From Brevundimonas sp. EYE_349 (GTDB lineage: Bacteria; Pseudomonadota; Alphaproteobacteria; Caulobacterales; Caulobacteraceae), in NCBI RefSeq assembly GCF_023147505.1, contig NZ_JAHXPB010000007.1, forward strand, positions 124,001 through 188,000: a stretch of DNA of 64,000 bases. Reading direction: 5' to 3'. Position numbers and translations under genes: made by a program. Below are positions 9,553-17,715 of this stretch, in pieces. Positions within the stretch are counted from its first letter, which is position 1. The number at the start of each line of letters is the position of its first letter. The notes beneath the pieces were generated by a model. That model was given only the letters and a program-made list of their open reading frames with translations, was not told the DNA's origin and did no database searches.

Positions 9553-11712
9553 TTAGGGCTTGAGAGCCTCGATCACCACGCCTTCCGTCAGCAGTTGCGG
9601 CAGGATGTCCGGTTCGGCGCGGCCCGGCCGATAGACCAGATAGAGCGGCACGCCCGAGCGGCCGTGCGCCTGAAGCTCCCGCGTGATGGCGTCGTCGCGG
9701 CGCGTCCAGTCCCCGACCAGATAGATGGCGTTCGCCTGTTTCATCGCCTGGGCCACGCGCGGCGACGAGAGGGCGGCGCGCTCGTTTATCTTGCAGGTCA
9801 CGCACCAGTCGGCTGTCAGATTGACCAGCACTGGCCGCCCTGCCGCCGTCGCCTGGGCGACCGCCGCTTCGGACCAGGGCTGGGCGTCCAGCGCACCGTC
9901 CTCCCTGCGAGGTCCGATGTCCGCCGTCCGCGCCGCGCCGGCTGCGGCGCCGGCTAGTCCCAACGCCAGCACCCCCGCGATGGTCGCGCAGGTCGCCGCC
10001 ATCACAGGCCGTCGGCCGCTCTGACGCGCGTCCTGCGCTATACCCGCCAGCCAGGCGGCGAAGGCCAGCAGCAGCGCGGCCGTCAGCAACAGGCCCAGGG
10101 CGTTTACGCCGCCCTGCTTCGTGAACACCCAGACCAGCCATAGGGCCGCGCCATACATGGGAAAGGCCAGCACGCCCTTCAGTCGCTCCATCCAGGCGCC
10201 GGGCCGGGGCAGGCGCGACAAAAGCCCGGGCGACAGGCTGATCGCCAGATAGGGCAGGGCAAGGCCCAGCCCCAGCATCAGGAACACCGCCAGCGCCAGG
10301 GGCCAGGCCAGCACCAGGGCCGCGCCCAGGGCCGCCGCCATGAAGGGGGCGGTGCAGGGCGCCGCCACCACCACGGCCAAAACGCCGGTGAAAAAGGCGC
10401 CGGCCGCGCCGGGCAGGCGCGACAGAGGCCCGGAACCAGCGCTCTGCAACCCCGCCCCGATATGGAAGACGCCCGACAGGTTCAGTCCGACCAGCAACAT
10501 GACCAGGGCCAGCGCCGCCACCACACCCGGCGACTGCAACTGGAAGCCCCAGCCGATGGCCTGGCCGGCCGCCCGCAACGCCAGAAGCGCGCCGGCCAGC
10601 GCCAGGAAGCTGATCACCACCCCGGCGGTGAAAGCCAGGCCGTCCCGGCGCGCGCGCCGCGGATCGTGCGCCGCCGCCGACAGCGAGGCCGCCTTCATCG
10701 CCAGCACCGGAAAGACGCATGGCATCAGGTTCAGCACCAGCCCCCCCAGCAGGGCCAACCCCAGGGCCCGGACAAAGGTCCAGACGCCGCCGCCCGGCGG
10801 CCTGGCGTCGGCGTCCGCAAGCGGGGACAGGCCGCCGCGACCCTGGGCGCCGGGCAGGGGCGGGCCGGGGCGCGCCTCGATCTCCCACGCGCCCTTGTCG
10901 GTCGCCAGAACGCCCGACAAGGCGGCCTCCGCCCCGCGCTTTCCGGGGGCAAGGCCCAGGGTTAGGCCATCGGGGCCGACATGGCCGGTCTGGGCCGCCG
11001 CATGGTCGATGCGGTCGCCGTCATAGGGAAAGAAATAGGCCCGGCCGACATCGCCGCCCGCCAGCGGTCCACCGGTGGCGGTCAGGGTCAGCCGGTCGCC
11101 CTGGGCGGTCAGACGCGCCTTGATCCCGGCCGGGCGCGGCGCGGTCTCGACCAACCGTTCGATCTCGGGGCCCCAGGATCGGGCCAGGGGGGCCGCGCCG
11201 TCGCGCACCGGCAGGGCCAGCGACAGGGTCATGGGCTGGGGCACGCACATCTGGTCGCTGCACACGAGAAACAGCGCGTCCGTCGTCAGGGTCAGGATTT
11301 CGCCGGGCCGAGCCGAGGCCGGGGCATGGATCGGCACGGGCAGCAGCACCTCGCCCGAATAGCCGTAGTTCATCAGGCTCATCAGCCGCTGGCGGCTGGG
11401 CAGGGGCCACAGGATGGGATCGGCCGTGACGCCCTGGGGCAGGGTCCATGTCAGGCTGGTGGCCCCGCCGGAATCGCCGGGATTGCGCCAATAGGTGTGC
11501 CAGCCGGGCGCGATCTTCTGGCGCACCGCCACGACGGTGGTCGATCCCGGCGCGACCCATTGCGACATCGGGACCAGTTCGGCCTCGATCCGCTCGGTCC
11601 GCTGCGGGCCGAAGGCGATCTGGCCGGACGCCGGCCCGGCCATAGGCTGGGCCTGTGCCGAGACGGCCGTCAGAAGCAGAGCAAGGCCGAGGACGAAGGC
11701 GAAGGGTCGCAC
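9553..11712 (-). CDS. DsbD/ScsB-type thiol:disulfide interchange protein
   Basis: This protein probably carries electrons from cytoplasmic thioredoxin across the inner membrane to periplasmic thiol proteins. The 719-residue product has three parts. A signal peptide and N-terminal periplasmic domain include a cysteine pair in LVCSDQMCVPQ. A DsbD-like transmembrane core spans about residues 310-575, with paired cysteines in NLMPCVFPVLAMKA and AAPCTAPFMAAAL. A C-terminal thioredoxin-like domain has WCVTCK, the CxxC lying at residues 637-640. The long N-terminal domain fits ScsB/DsbD-related reductases, often linked to copper tolerance or cytochrome c maturation. The specific partner is not evident here. 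Confidence 0.9.
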   Translation of the reverse strand: MRPFAFVLGLALLLTAVSAQAQPMAGPASGQIAFGPQRTERIEAELVPMSQWVAPGSTTVVAVRQKIAPGWHTYWRNPGDSGGATSLTWTLPQGVTADPILWPLPSRQRLMSLMNYGYSGEVLLPVPIHAPASARPGEILTLTTDALFLVCSDQMCVPQPMTLSLALPVRDGAAPLARSWGPEIERLVETAPRPAGIKARLTAQGDRLTLTATGGPLAGGDVGRAYFFPYDGDRIDHAAAQTGHVGPDGLTLGLAPGKRGAEAALSGVLATDKGAWEIEARPGPPLPGAQGRGGLSPLADADARPPGGGVWTFVRALGLALLGGLVLNLMPCVFPVLAMKAASLSAAAHDPRRARRDGLAFTAGVVISFLALAGALLALRAAGQAIGWGFQLQSPGVVAALALVMLLVGLNLSGVFHIGAGLQSAGSGPLSRLPGAAGAFFTGVLAVVVAAPCTAPFMAAALGAALVLAWPLALAVFLMLGLGLALPYLAISLSPGLLSRLPRPGAWMERLKGVLAFPMYGAALWLVWVFTKQGGVNALGLLLTAALLLAFAAWLAGIAQDARQSGRRPVMAATCATIAGVLALGLAGAAAGAARTADIGPRREDGALDAQPWSEAAVAQATAAGRPVLVNLTADWCVTCKINERAALSSPRVAQAMKQANAIYLVGDWTRRDDAITRELQAHGRSGVPLYLVYRPGRAEPDILPQLLTEGVVIEALKP

Positions 11713-11795
11713 GCGCAGTTTCCGACAGGGAAGAAGGCGCGCAACCTAACGTCTTGCGCGCCGCTCGGCCATCGCTGGTCCGTCCTCCGCGTCGA

Positions 11796-12257
11796 TCAGC
11801 GCGGATAGGCCTCGTAGACGACCTCGGCGCGACGGCGCAGCGGCTCGTCCTTGCCCGAGGCGGTCACGGCGCCCGCATCGCCCGCCGCGCTCAGTTCAAA
11901 GATCGGCGCCGGCAGCCCCGCCTCGGTCAGGGCTGCGACAACGGCTCGCGCGCGACGTTGCGACAGGGTCAGATTGGCCTCGGCCGCGCCCGTGGCGTCG
12001 GCCAGGCCCATCACGCGCACGCGGCGCACGTCGCAATCCTTGGCCTTGGCCGCCGCCGCGCGCAGGACCATGGCCGCCGGTTCGGTCAGCCGCGCCTGAT
12101 TCTCGACGAAATAGATGTCGAACCGACCTGGCGTGCACAGCGATTCGCCCACCACCAGGGCGGTGCGTTTCGGCGTCGGCGCGCACGCCGCCACGATCCC
12201 CGTCGCCAGGATCGCCGCAGCCGCCAGTCCTTTTGCAAATCCGATAGGTCGCATCAT
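11796..12257 (-). CDS. OmpA-like peptidoglycan-associated lipoprotein
   Basis: This 153-residue protein has a signal sequence ending in a lipobox-like VAAC (about residue 25), so it is probably an outer-membrane lipoprotein. The mature part resembles an OmpA C-terminal domain: FDIYFVENQARLTEPAAMVL corresponds to the strand-helix start, and LSQRRARAVVAALTEAGLP matches the NxxLSxxRAxxV region that binds peptidoglycan. It lies downstream of a glycine-zipper gene, and a strong terminator hairpin separates them, so it probably has its own promoter. Confidence 0.8.
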   Translation of the reverse strand: MMRPIGFAKGLAAAAILATGIVAACAPTPKRTALVVGESLCTPGRFDIYFVENQARLTEPAAMVLRAAAAKAKDCDVRRVRVMGLADATGAAEANLTLSQRRARAVVAALTEAGLPAPIFELSAAGDAGAVTASGKDEPLRRRAEVVYEAYPR

Positions 12258-12294
12258 CTCAGCCCTCCCGCCGGCGAACCGGCCCTTTACGCAA

Positions 12295-12328
12295 AAGAGG
12301 CGGCCTGTCCGTGGACAAGCCGCCTCTT
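12295..12328 (-). terminator. Rho-independent terminator downstream of the glycine-zipper lipoprotein gene
   Basis: Perfect 10-bp arms (AAGAGGCGGC at 12295-12304 and its complement at 12319-12328) are extended by five further inner pairs around a tiny loop. Read leftward, the stem is followed by TTTT. It lies 51 bp past the stop of the 12380-12730 gene. Confidence 0.85.
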
Positions 12329-12379
12329 CAACCTAGCGCCGGTCGGCGAGTTCCGCGACCGACAAGTTTTCAATAGCGA

Positions 12380-12730
12380 TCAATAACGACGCTGACCGTT
12401 GTCCCAGTAGCACTCGTCCTGGCGGTTGTCGTAGCAGTAGTAGTAGCGACCTTGGCTGTCGCGATAACGCTGCTGGTTGTTGCGGTCCTGGTTGGAGCCG
12501 CGGATGGCGCCCGCCGCGCCGCCCAGAGCGCCGCCGATCAGGGCGCCGGTGGCTGCATTGCCGCCGCCGACGTTGTTGCCGATGATGGCGCCGGCGACCG
12601 CGCCGAGGCCGGCGCCGACGGCGCCTTGGCGAACAGTCTGGTTCGGGCCGCTGTTATAGCCGTAAGGGTCGCTGGCGCAGGCCGAAGCCAGCAGGCCGGC
12701 GCCGGCAATCGCGATAATCGCCTTGTTCAT
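12380..12730 (-). CDS. Glycine-zipper lipoprotein
   Basis: This is a 116-residue lipoprotein: the signal peptide ends in LLASAC, so Cys19 would be lipidated. Residues about 35-75 form a glycine zipper (GAVGAGLGAVAGAIIGNN, GALIGGALGGAAGAIRG), the two-helix membrane-associated motif of YMGG/Rick17kDa-type proteins. The C-terminus is rich in Tyr, Asn, Gln and Arg and holds two cysteines (YYYCYDNRQDECYW). Start 12730 is the lipoprotein start; the frame extends upstream but lacks a signal there. A paralogous layout is found at 25461-25889. Function is probably structural in the envelope. Confidence 0.85.
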   Translation of the reverse strand: MNKAIIAIAGAGLLASACASDPYGYNSGPNQTVRQGAVGAGLGAVAGAIIGNNVGGGNAATGALIGGALGGAAGAIRGSNQDRNNQQRYRDSQGRYYYCYDNRQDECYWDNGQRRY

Positions 12731-12862
12731 GGTGAAATCCTTTGTCCCTGGGTGTCTGCCCCTGAGGTCCGAAACGTGATGTCGCGGCATAGGTTCCGCA
12801 GCGAAAGCGAAATATGGCCACGCTTGTTCGGAACGGGCGCGGCCACGGGGCGTTCGGCCGTC

Positions 12863-13807
12863 ATGAGCGCTCCATCGACCGAAATCTCGACCCCGCAGCC
12901 CGACGCCGAGGCGCGATCCCTCACGCCGCACGCGCCGCTTCGCCATGCGGTGGTCCTGGTCAATCCGCTGTCCGGCAGCGTGGGGCCGCGCGCGGCCGGC
13001 GAGGTCGAGGCGATCATGGCCGACTACAAACTGGAGGCCCAGGTCGTCACCCTGGAGGGCGGCGGCTTCGACGAGGCCATCGCCGAGGCCTTCGCGGCCA
13101 AGCCTGACGTGATCTTCGTCCTGGCCGGCGACGGCACGGCGCGCTCGGTCGCGTCCAAGGCCCGGCCCGACGGCCCCATGATCGCCCCCCTGCCGGGCGG
13201 GACCATGAACATGCTGCCCAAGGCGCTTTACGGCACGGCCGACTGGAAACTGGCGCTGAAGCGGGCGCTGGAGGAGGGCGAGGCCCAGCCGGTGTCGGGG
13301 GGCGAAGTGCAGGGCGAATATTTCTATTGCGCGGCCATCCTGGGTTCGCCGGCCCTGTGGGCGCCGGCGCGCGAGGCCATGCGGACCGGCAAGATCAAGC
13401 TGGCCTGGCAGTATGGACGCCGCGCGCTGAAACGCGCCTTCTCGGGGCGGCTGCGCTTCACGCTGGATGGCGGCGAAAAGCGCCGAACCGAGGCTCTGGT
13501 CCTGATCAGTCCGATGATCTCCAAGGCGATGGAGGATCCTATCGGACTGGAGGCGGCCGCCATGGATCCCAGCGACACGACCCAGGCCTTCCGCCTGGCC
13601 GCGACGGCGCTGTTCAGCGACTGGCGCCAGGATCCAGCCGTCTCGACCCGCCCAGCGAAACTGATCGAGGTGCGGGCCCGCTCCAAGATTCCGGCGGTTA
13701 TCGACGGCGAGCCCCTGCTGCTGAAACCCGACGCCGTGGTCCGCTTCGTGCCCAAGGCCTTCAAGGCCCTGGCGCCCAAGCCCCCCTCGGCCGAGGACAG
13801 CCTCTGA
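12863..13807 (+). CDS. Diacylglycerol kinase catalytic-domain (lipid kinase-like) protein
   Basis: This 314-residue protein has the DAGK/YegS-like fold. VVLVNPLSGSVGPRA is the N-terminal strand-loop, VIFVLAGDGTARSVA replaces the usual GGDGTxxEV, and APLPGGTMNMLPKAL matches the downstream nucleotide-binding loop. The changed first glycine and missing glutamate make catalysis less certain. Start 12863 places the first conserved strand about 30 residues in; an in-frame ATG at 12779 is an alternative. The stop overlaps the ATG of the metallophosphoesterase by one base (TGATG), so the pair is probably a functional unit. Confidence 0.82.
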   Translation: MSAPSTEISTPQPDAEARSLTPHAPLRHAVVLVNPLSGSVGPRAAGEVEAIMADYKLEAQVVTLEGGGFDEAIAEAFAAKPDVIFVLAGDGTARSVASKARPDGPMIAPLPGGTMNMLPKALYGTADWKLALKRALEEGEAQPVSGGEVQGEYFYCAAILGSPALWAPAREAMRTGKIKLAWQYGRRALKRAFSGRLRFTLDGGEKRRTEALVLISPMISKAMEDPIGLEAAAMDPSDTTQAFRLAATALFSDWRQDPAVSTRPAKLIEVRARSKIPAVIDGEPLLLKPDAVVRFVPKAFKALAPKPPSAEDSL

Positions 13808-14658
13808 TGGGCCGCGTTCTTCAGTTCTCCGACGTCCATTTCGGCTGCGAGCACAAGAAGGCGTGCGCCGCCGCCCTGGATTACGCCCACGCCACGCCCA
13901 ACGACCTGGTTCTGATCACCGGCGACATCACCCAGAAGGGCTATCCCGACGAGTTCAAGGCCGCCGGCGCCTGGATGCGCGCCATGCCCGAGCCGCGCTT
14001 CGTCATCGTGGGCAATCACGACGTGCCCTATTGGGACGCCGTGGCGCGTGTCTTTCATCCGTGGCGCGCCTTCGAGACCGAGACCGGCTTTCCCGCCCAT
14101 GACGGCCAGTTCCGCAGCGATGCGGTCATGGTGCGGGGCGTCGTCACCGCGCGCGGCTGGCAGGCGCGGCCCAACTGGTCCAAGGGCGTCATCGACCTGG
14201 ACCAGACGCGCCGCGCGGCCGAGGCCCTGCGCCAGGCGCCCATCGGCGCGCTGCGCATCCTGGCCTGCCACCATCCGCTGATCGAAATGGTCGGCACGCC
14301 GATGACCGGCGACGTCAAGCGCGGCGACGAGGCGGCCCTGATCTTCGCCGAGGCGGGGGTCGATCTGATCATGACGGGCCATGTCCATGTGCCCTTCGCC
14401 ATGCCGATCCCGCTGGCGGATCACTGCTCCTATGCGGTGGGATGCGGAACCCTGTCGCATCGCGAAAGGGGCGCGCCGCCAGGCTTCAACCAGATCGACT
14501 GGGACGCCAAGGCCATCACGGTCACGGCCCTGGCCTGGGATGGCGCCAGCTATCGGTCGCACCAGGTCTGGCGCCTGCCGCGCCGCCAGGACACCCGCAA
14601 GGCCGCGACGGCACCCAGCCCGGTCGAGCCGGGCGCACTGGAAAAGGCGGCGGTTTGA
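13807..14658 (+). CDS. Calcineurin-like metallophosphoesterase
   Basis: This 283-residue phosphoesterase shows the ordered metal-binding motifs of the family: DVHFG (D-x-H) at residues 9-13, GDITQKG at about 39, GNHDV (GNHD) at about 70, CHHPL at about 155, and GHVHVP (GHxH) at about 195. Such enzymes hydrolyse phosphodiesters or phosphomonoesters, for example cyclic nucleotides, lipids or UDP-sugars. The one-base overlap with the preceding lipid-kinase-like gene suggests a lipid-related substrate, which is inference only. The C-terminal tail is Pro/Ala-rich and poorly conserved in appearance. Confidence 0.9.
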   Translation: MGRVLQFSDVHFGCEHKKACAAALDYAHATPNDLVLITGDITQKGYPDEFKAAGAWMRAMPEPRFVIVGNHDVPYWDAVARVFHPWRAFETETGFPAHDGQFRSDAVMVRGVVTARGWQARPNWSKGVIDLDQTRRAAEALRQAPIGALRILACHHPLIEMVGTPMTGDVKRGDEAALIFAEAGVDLIMTGHVHVPFAMPIPLADHCSYAVGCGTLSHRERGAPPGFNQIDWDAKAITVTALAWDGASYRSHQVWRLPRRQDTRKAATAPSPVEPGALEKAAV

Positions 14659-14662
14659 GACT

Positions 14663-14811
14663 GTCTCCTCCCCATTTCATGGGCAGGTGGCGCGGCGCGC
14701 CTTCGCGCCGCGACGCAGGGGGGCTTTGCCGCATCGCGGGCGCCTGTTGAACTTCGCGAGCCCCTCCACCACGCTTCGCGTGGTCCCCCTCCCCACAGGT
14801 GGGGAGGAGAC
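14663..14811. repeat. MITE/REP-like intergenic palindromic element
   Basis: This 149-bp non-coding element is bounded by a perfect 12-bp inverted repeat, GTCTCCTCCCCA (14663-14674) and TGGGGAGGAGAC (14800-14811). Nested inside are GCGGCGCG/CGCGCCGC around a CTT-rich loop, CCACGC/GCGTGG, and CCTCCCCAC/GTGGGGAGG hairpins. It lies between the convergent metallophosphoesterase and AMP nucleosidase genes, where it could also act as a bidirectional terminator. GC-rich CCCTCCCC/GGGGAGGG hairpins of the same style recur near 29.94 and 30.08 kb. Confidence 0.75.
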
Positions 14812-14817
14812 TTGTCC

Positions 14818-16263
14818 CTATCGGAACGGCGGCTCGTCGAAGGCGCGAAGCTTGCGCGAATGCAGCCGCGGGCCTTCGTTCCGCAGCAGGTCCACGGCCT
14901 GGATGCCGATCTGAAGGTGTTCGGAGATCGAACCTTCGTAGAAGCGGTTGGCCTGGCCTGGCAGTTTGATCTCGCCGTGCAGGGGCTTGTCGGACACGCA
15001 CAGCAGCGTCCCGTAGGGCACGCGGAACCGGTACCCCTGGGCGGCGATGGTGGCGCTTTCCATGTCGATGGCGACGGCCCGGCTCTGGTTGAAGCGCAGC
15101 GCCGATTTGGAATAGCGCAGCTCCCAGTTCCGATCGTCGGTGGTGACCACCGTGCCGGTGCGCAGGCGCAGCTTGACCTCGTCGCCCGGCATGCCGCTGA
15201 CCGACTTGGTGGCGTCGTACAGGGCGCGCTGGACCTCGGCGATCGAGGGGATGGGGATGTCCGGCGGCAGGACCGCGTCCAGCACATGGTCGTCGCGCAG
15301 ATAGGCGTGGGCCAGCACATAGTCGCCGATGGTCTGGCTGGCGCGCAGGCCGCCGCAGTGACCGATCATCAGCCAAACGTGCGGGCGGGTGACGGCGAGG
15401 TGATCCGTGATCGTCTTTGCGTTCGAGGGCCCGACGCCGATGTTGACCAGGGTCACGCCCTTATGGCCCGGCGCGGTCAGGTGATAGGCCGGCATCTGGT
15501 GCTTCTTCCAGGCCGTGTCGCTGATCGCGGCCTCGGGGTTTGGCGTGTCGCGCGTGATGACGACGCCGCCGGCGCAGGACAGGGTTTCGTAGGGACTGTC
15601 CCGCGTCTGCAGCTGTTCGATGGCCCAGCGCACGAACTCGTCGACATAGCGGTTGTAGTTGGTGAACAGGACATAGGACTGAACATCGTCGACCGGCGTG
15701 CCGGTGTAGTGTTTCAGCCGCGCCAGCGAGAAGTCCGTCCTGAGACCGTCGAAGTGCGACAGGGGAAAGTCGCCGCCCATCTCGAACAGACCGTCCGCGA
15801 TCTCGTCGCCGATATGGGCCAGATCCGTGGTGGGGAACCAGCGCGCCAGTGCGGCCGTCATCGATCGGTCCAGCGCGACCTCAAGACCGTCGGTTACATA
15901 GGGAAAAGGGATTTCCTGACGCGACACGCCGACTTCGAAGGTGGCGTTATACTCCTGCTCCAGCAGGCCCAGCTGTTCGGTCAGATAGGGCCGGAATAGG
16001 TCAGGCCGCGTGATGGTGGTGGCGTAGCTGCCCTGTTTCGACAGCCGAGCGTAGGCGCGCGGCTCCAGGTCCTGGGGACGATCCCCGTCCCAGCGGATGC
16101 GAAGTTCGGGATAGGCGAACACCCCTTCGGCGCGTTTCAGCGGATCGGGCCGCGCGCCGGTGTTGACGAAATCCCGCACGGCCTCGCGCAGGTTGGTCAC
16201 GGATTGGGTGTAGAGGGTTTCGAGGCGGTCCAGCGCCGCCTGTGCTGTCATCTGTTCTGTCAT
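14818..16263 (-). CDS. amn: AMP nucleosidase
   Basis: AMP nucleosidase cleaves AMP to adenine and ribose 5-phosphate and so helps set adenylate pools. The product has 481 residues. Start 16263 (MTEQMTAQAALDRLETLY) has a GAGGAAG ribosome-binding site just upstream; the frame continues another 25 codons without support. The N-terminal AMN domain contains TGARPDPLKRAEGVFAYPELRI. The nucleoside-phosphorylase-like C-terminal domain contains TLVNIGVGPSNAKTITDHL and WLMIGHCGGLRASQTIGDYV. Length and both domains agree with the family. Confidence 0.94.
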   Translation of the reverse strand: MTEQMTAQAALDRLETLYTQSVTNLREAVRDFVNTGARPDPLKRAEGVFAYPELRIRWDGDRPQDLEPRAYARLSKQGSYATTITRPDLFRPYLTEQLGLLEQEYNATFEVGVSRQEIPFPYVTDGLEVALDRSMTAALARWFPTTDLAHIGDEIADGLFEMGGDFPLSHFDGLRTDFSLARLKHYTGTPVDDVQSYVLFTNYNRYVDEFVRWAIEQLQTRDSPYETLSCAGGVVITRDTPNPEAAISDTAWKKHQMPAYHLTAPGHKGVTLVNIGVGPSNAKTITDHLAVTRPHVWLMIGHCGGLRASQTIGDYVLAHAYLRDDHVLDAVLPPDIPIPSIAEVQRALYDATKSVSGMPGDEVKLRLRTGTVVTTDDRNWELRYSKSALRFNQSRAVAIDMESATIAAQGYRFRVPYGTLLCVSDKPLHGEIKLPGQANRFYEGSISEHLQIGIQAVDLLRNEGPRLHSRKLRAFDEPPFR

Positions 16264-16370
16264 GACTTCCTCTAGCGAAGCTTCTTGGCTTTGGCGAGGC
16301 GCCCGCCGTTCAAACCCGATTTCGTTGCATTGCAGCAATTTATGACAGGGCTGCGGTTGCGGAGGGCGGC

Positions 16371-17633
16371 GTGGGGGCGCATCTGGCCCGAATGTCCACT
16401 TCCCTCGCGTCAGCGCCCGCCAAGAAGGAGCTCGGCTTCGTCGAGTTCGTCTGTCTTATCGCCCTGATGATGGCGCTGAACGCCCTGGCCATCGATTCCA
16501 TGTTGCCAGCCTTGCCGCATATCGGCGACGACCTGGGCGTGGCCAACGCCAACAGTCGCCAGTGGGTGGTCACGGCCTATCTGCTGGGCTTTGGCGGGGC
16601 GCAGCTGATCTATGGTCCGCTGGCGGATCGGTTCGGACGCAAGCCCGTGTTGCTGGTCGGGGTAGGCCTCTATGTGGTGTTCAGCCTTCTGGCGACCCTG
16701 GCGCCGACCTTCGACATGCTGATCCTGGCGCGCATCGGCCAGGGGCTGGGCAGCGCCTGCACCCGCGTTCTGGCCGTCTCCATCGTGCGTGACCGCTACG
16801 AGGGCCGCACCATGGCGCGGGTCATGTCCTTCAGCTTCCTGGTCTTCCTGGGCGTGCCGATCCTGGCGCCGTCCATCGGTCAGATGATCATGCTGGTCGG
16901 CCCGTGGCGGTGGATTTTCGCGGGGCTGGGCCTGGTGGGCGTGGGCCTGATCGTCTGGGCCTGCTTGCGTTTGCCCGAGACGCTGAAGCCCGAGGATCGG
17001 CTGCCGATCCAGATGCGTCGCCTGGCCTCGGCCTACAAGGTCGCCGTCACCGACCGCACGGCCGTCGGCTATACGCTGGCCATGACGGCGATCACCGGGG
17101 CGCTGTTCGGCTTCATAAACTCGTCCCAGCAGATCTTCGCCGACGTGTTCGACGCCGAGGCGGCCTTTCCGGCCGTCTTCGCCCTGATCGCGGGCGGCAT
17201 CGCCGTGGCCTCGCTGGTCAACGCCCGGCTGGTGGTCAGGCTGGGATCGCGCAGGATTTCGCACACCGCCCTGATCGGCTTCACCGCCATCTCCGCCGTC
17301 CACGCCGTCGTGGCGATCAGCGGCCATGAATCGATCTGGACCTTCGCGGTGCTGCAGACCCTGACCATGTTCTGTTTCGGGCTGATCGCCGGCAACTTCG
17401 GCGCCATGGCCATGGAGACGATGGGCCATATCGCCGGCACCGCCGCCTCGATCCAGGGCTTCGTCTCCACCATCGCCGGCTCCCTCTTGGGCTTTGCGGT
17501 GGGCCAGCAGTTCAACGGCACCACGGTTCCGATGGCGGCGGGCTTCACCCTGTTCGGCCTGGCCGCCCTGGGGTGGGTCCTGTTCGCCGAGCGCGGGCGG
17601 TTGTTCCGGGCGCACCATTCGGCGCCGGCCTGA
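16371..17633 (+). CDS. MFS drug-resistance exporter, Bcr/CflA-like (DHA1)
   Basis: This 420-residue protein has 12 predicted transmembrane helices. The first loop carries the MFS motif A variant YGPLADRFGRKPVLLVG (about residues 82-98), and helix 1 has the DHA1-type ALAIDSMLPALPHIGDDL. These features put it with Bcr/CflA-like multidrug or metabolite exporters that use the proton gradient. The GTG at 16371 has a GGAGGG ribosome-binding site; the ATG at 16392 is an in-frame alternative. It diverges from amn with about 107 bp between. Substrate is unknown. Confidence 0.9.
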   Translation: MGAHLARMSTSLASAPAKKELGFVEFVCLIALMMALNALAIDSMLPALPHIGDDLGVANANSRQWVVTAYLLGFGGAQLIYGPLADRFGRKPVLLVGVGLYVVFSLLATLAPTFDMLILARIGQGLGSACTRVLAVSIVRDRYEGRTMARVMSFSFLVFLGVPILAPSIGQMIMLVGPWRWIFAGLGLVGVGLIVWACLRLPETLKPEDRLPIQMRRLASAYKVAVTDRTAVGYTLAMTAITGALFGFINSSQQIFADVFDAEAAFPAVFALIAGGIAVASLVNARLVVRLGSRRISHTALIGFTAISAVHAVVAISGHESIWTFAVLQTLTMFCFGLIAGNFGAMAMETMGHIAGTAASIQGFVSTIAGSLLGFAVGQQFNGTTVPMAAGFTLFGLAALGWVLFAERGRLFRAHHSAPA

Positions 17634-17715
17634 TCGGGCATGGCCCAGACTTGATCTTTTCGGCGTTTCCGCGCGTTGTCCGGCCAATCGTTACGGTCAG
17701 CCCAGGAAAATCCCG

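Noticed and set aside
9422-10888. Leftward open frame of 488 codons
   Set aside because: It is out of frame within the DsbD-like gene, which has the cysteine motifs and signal peptide.
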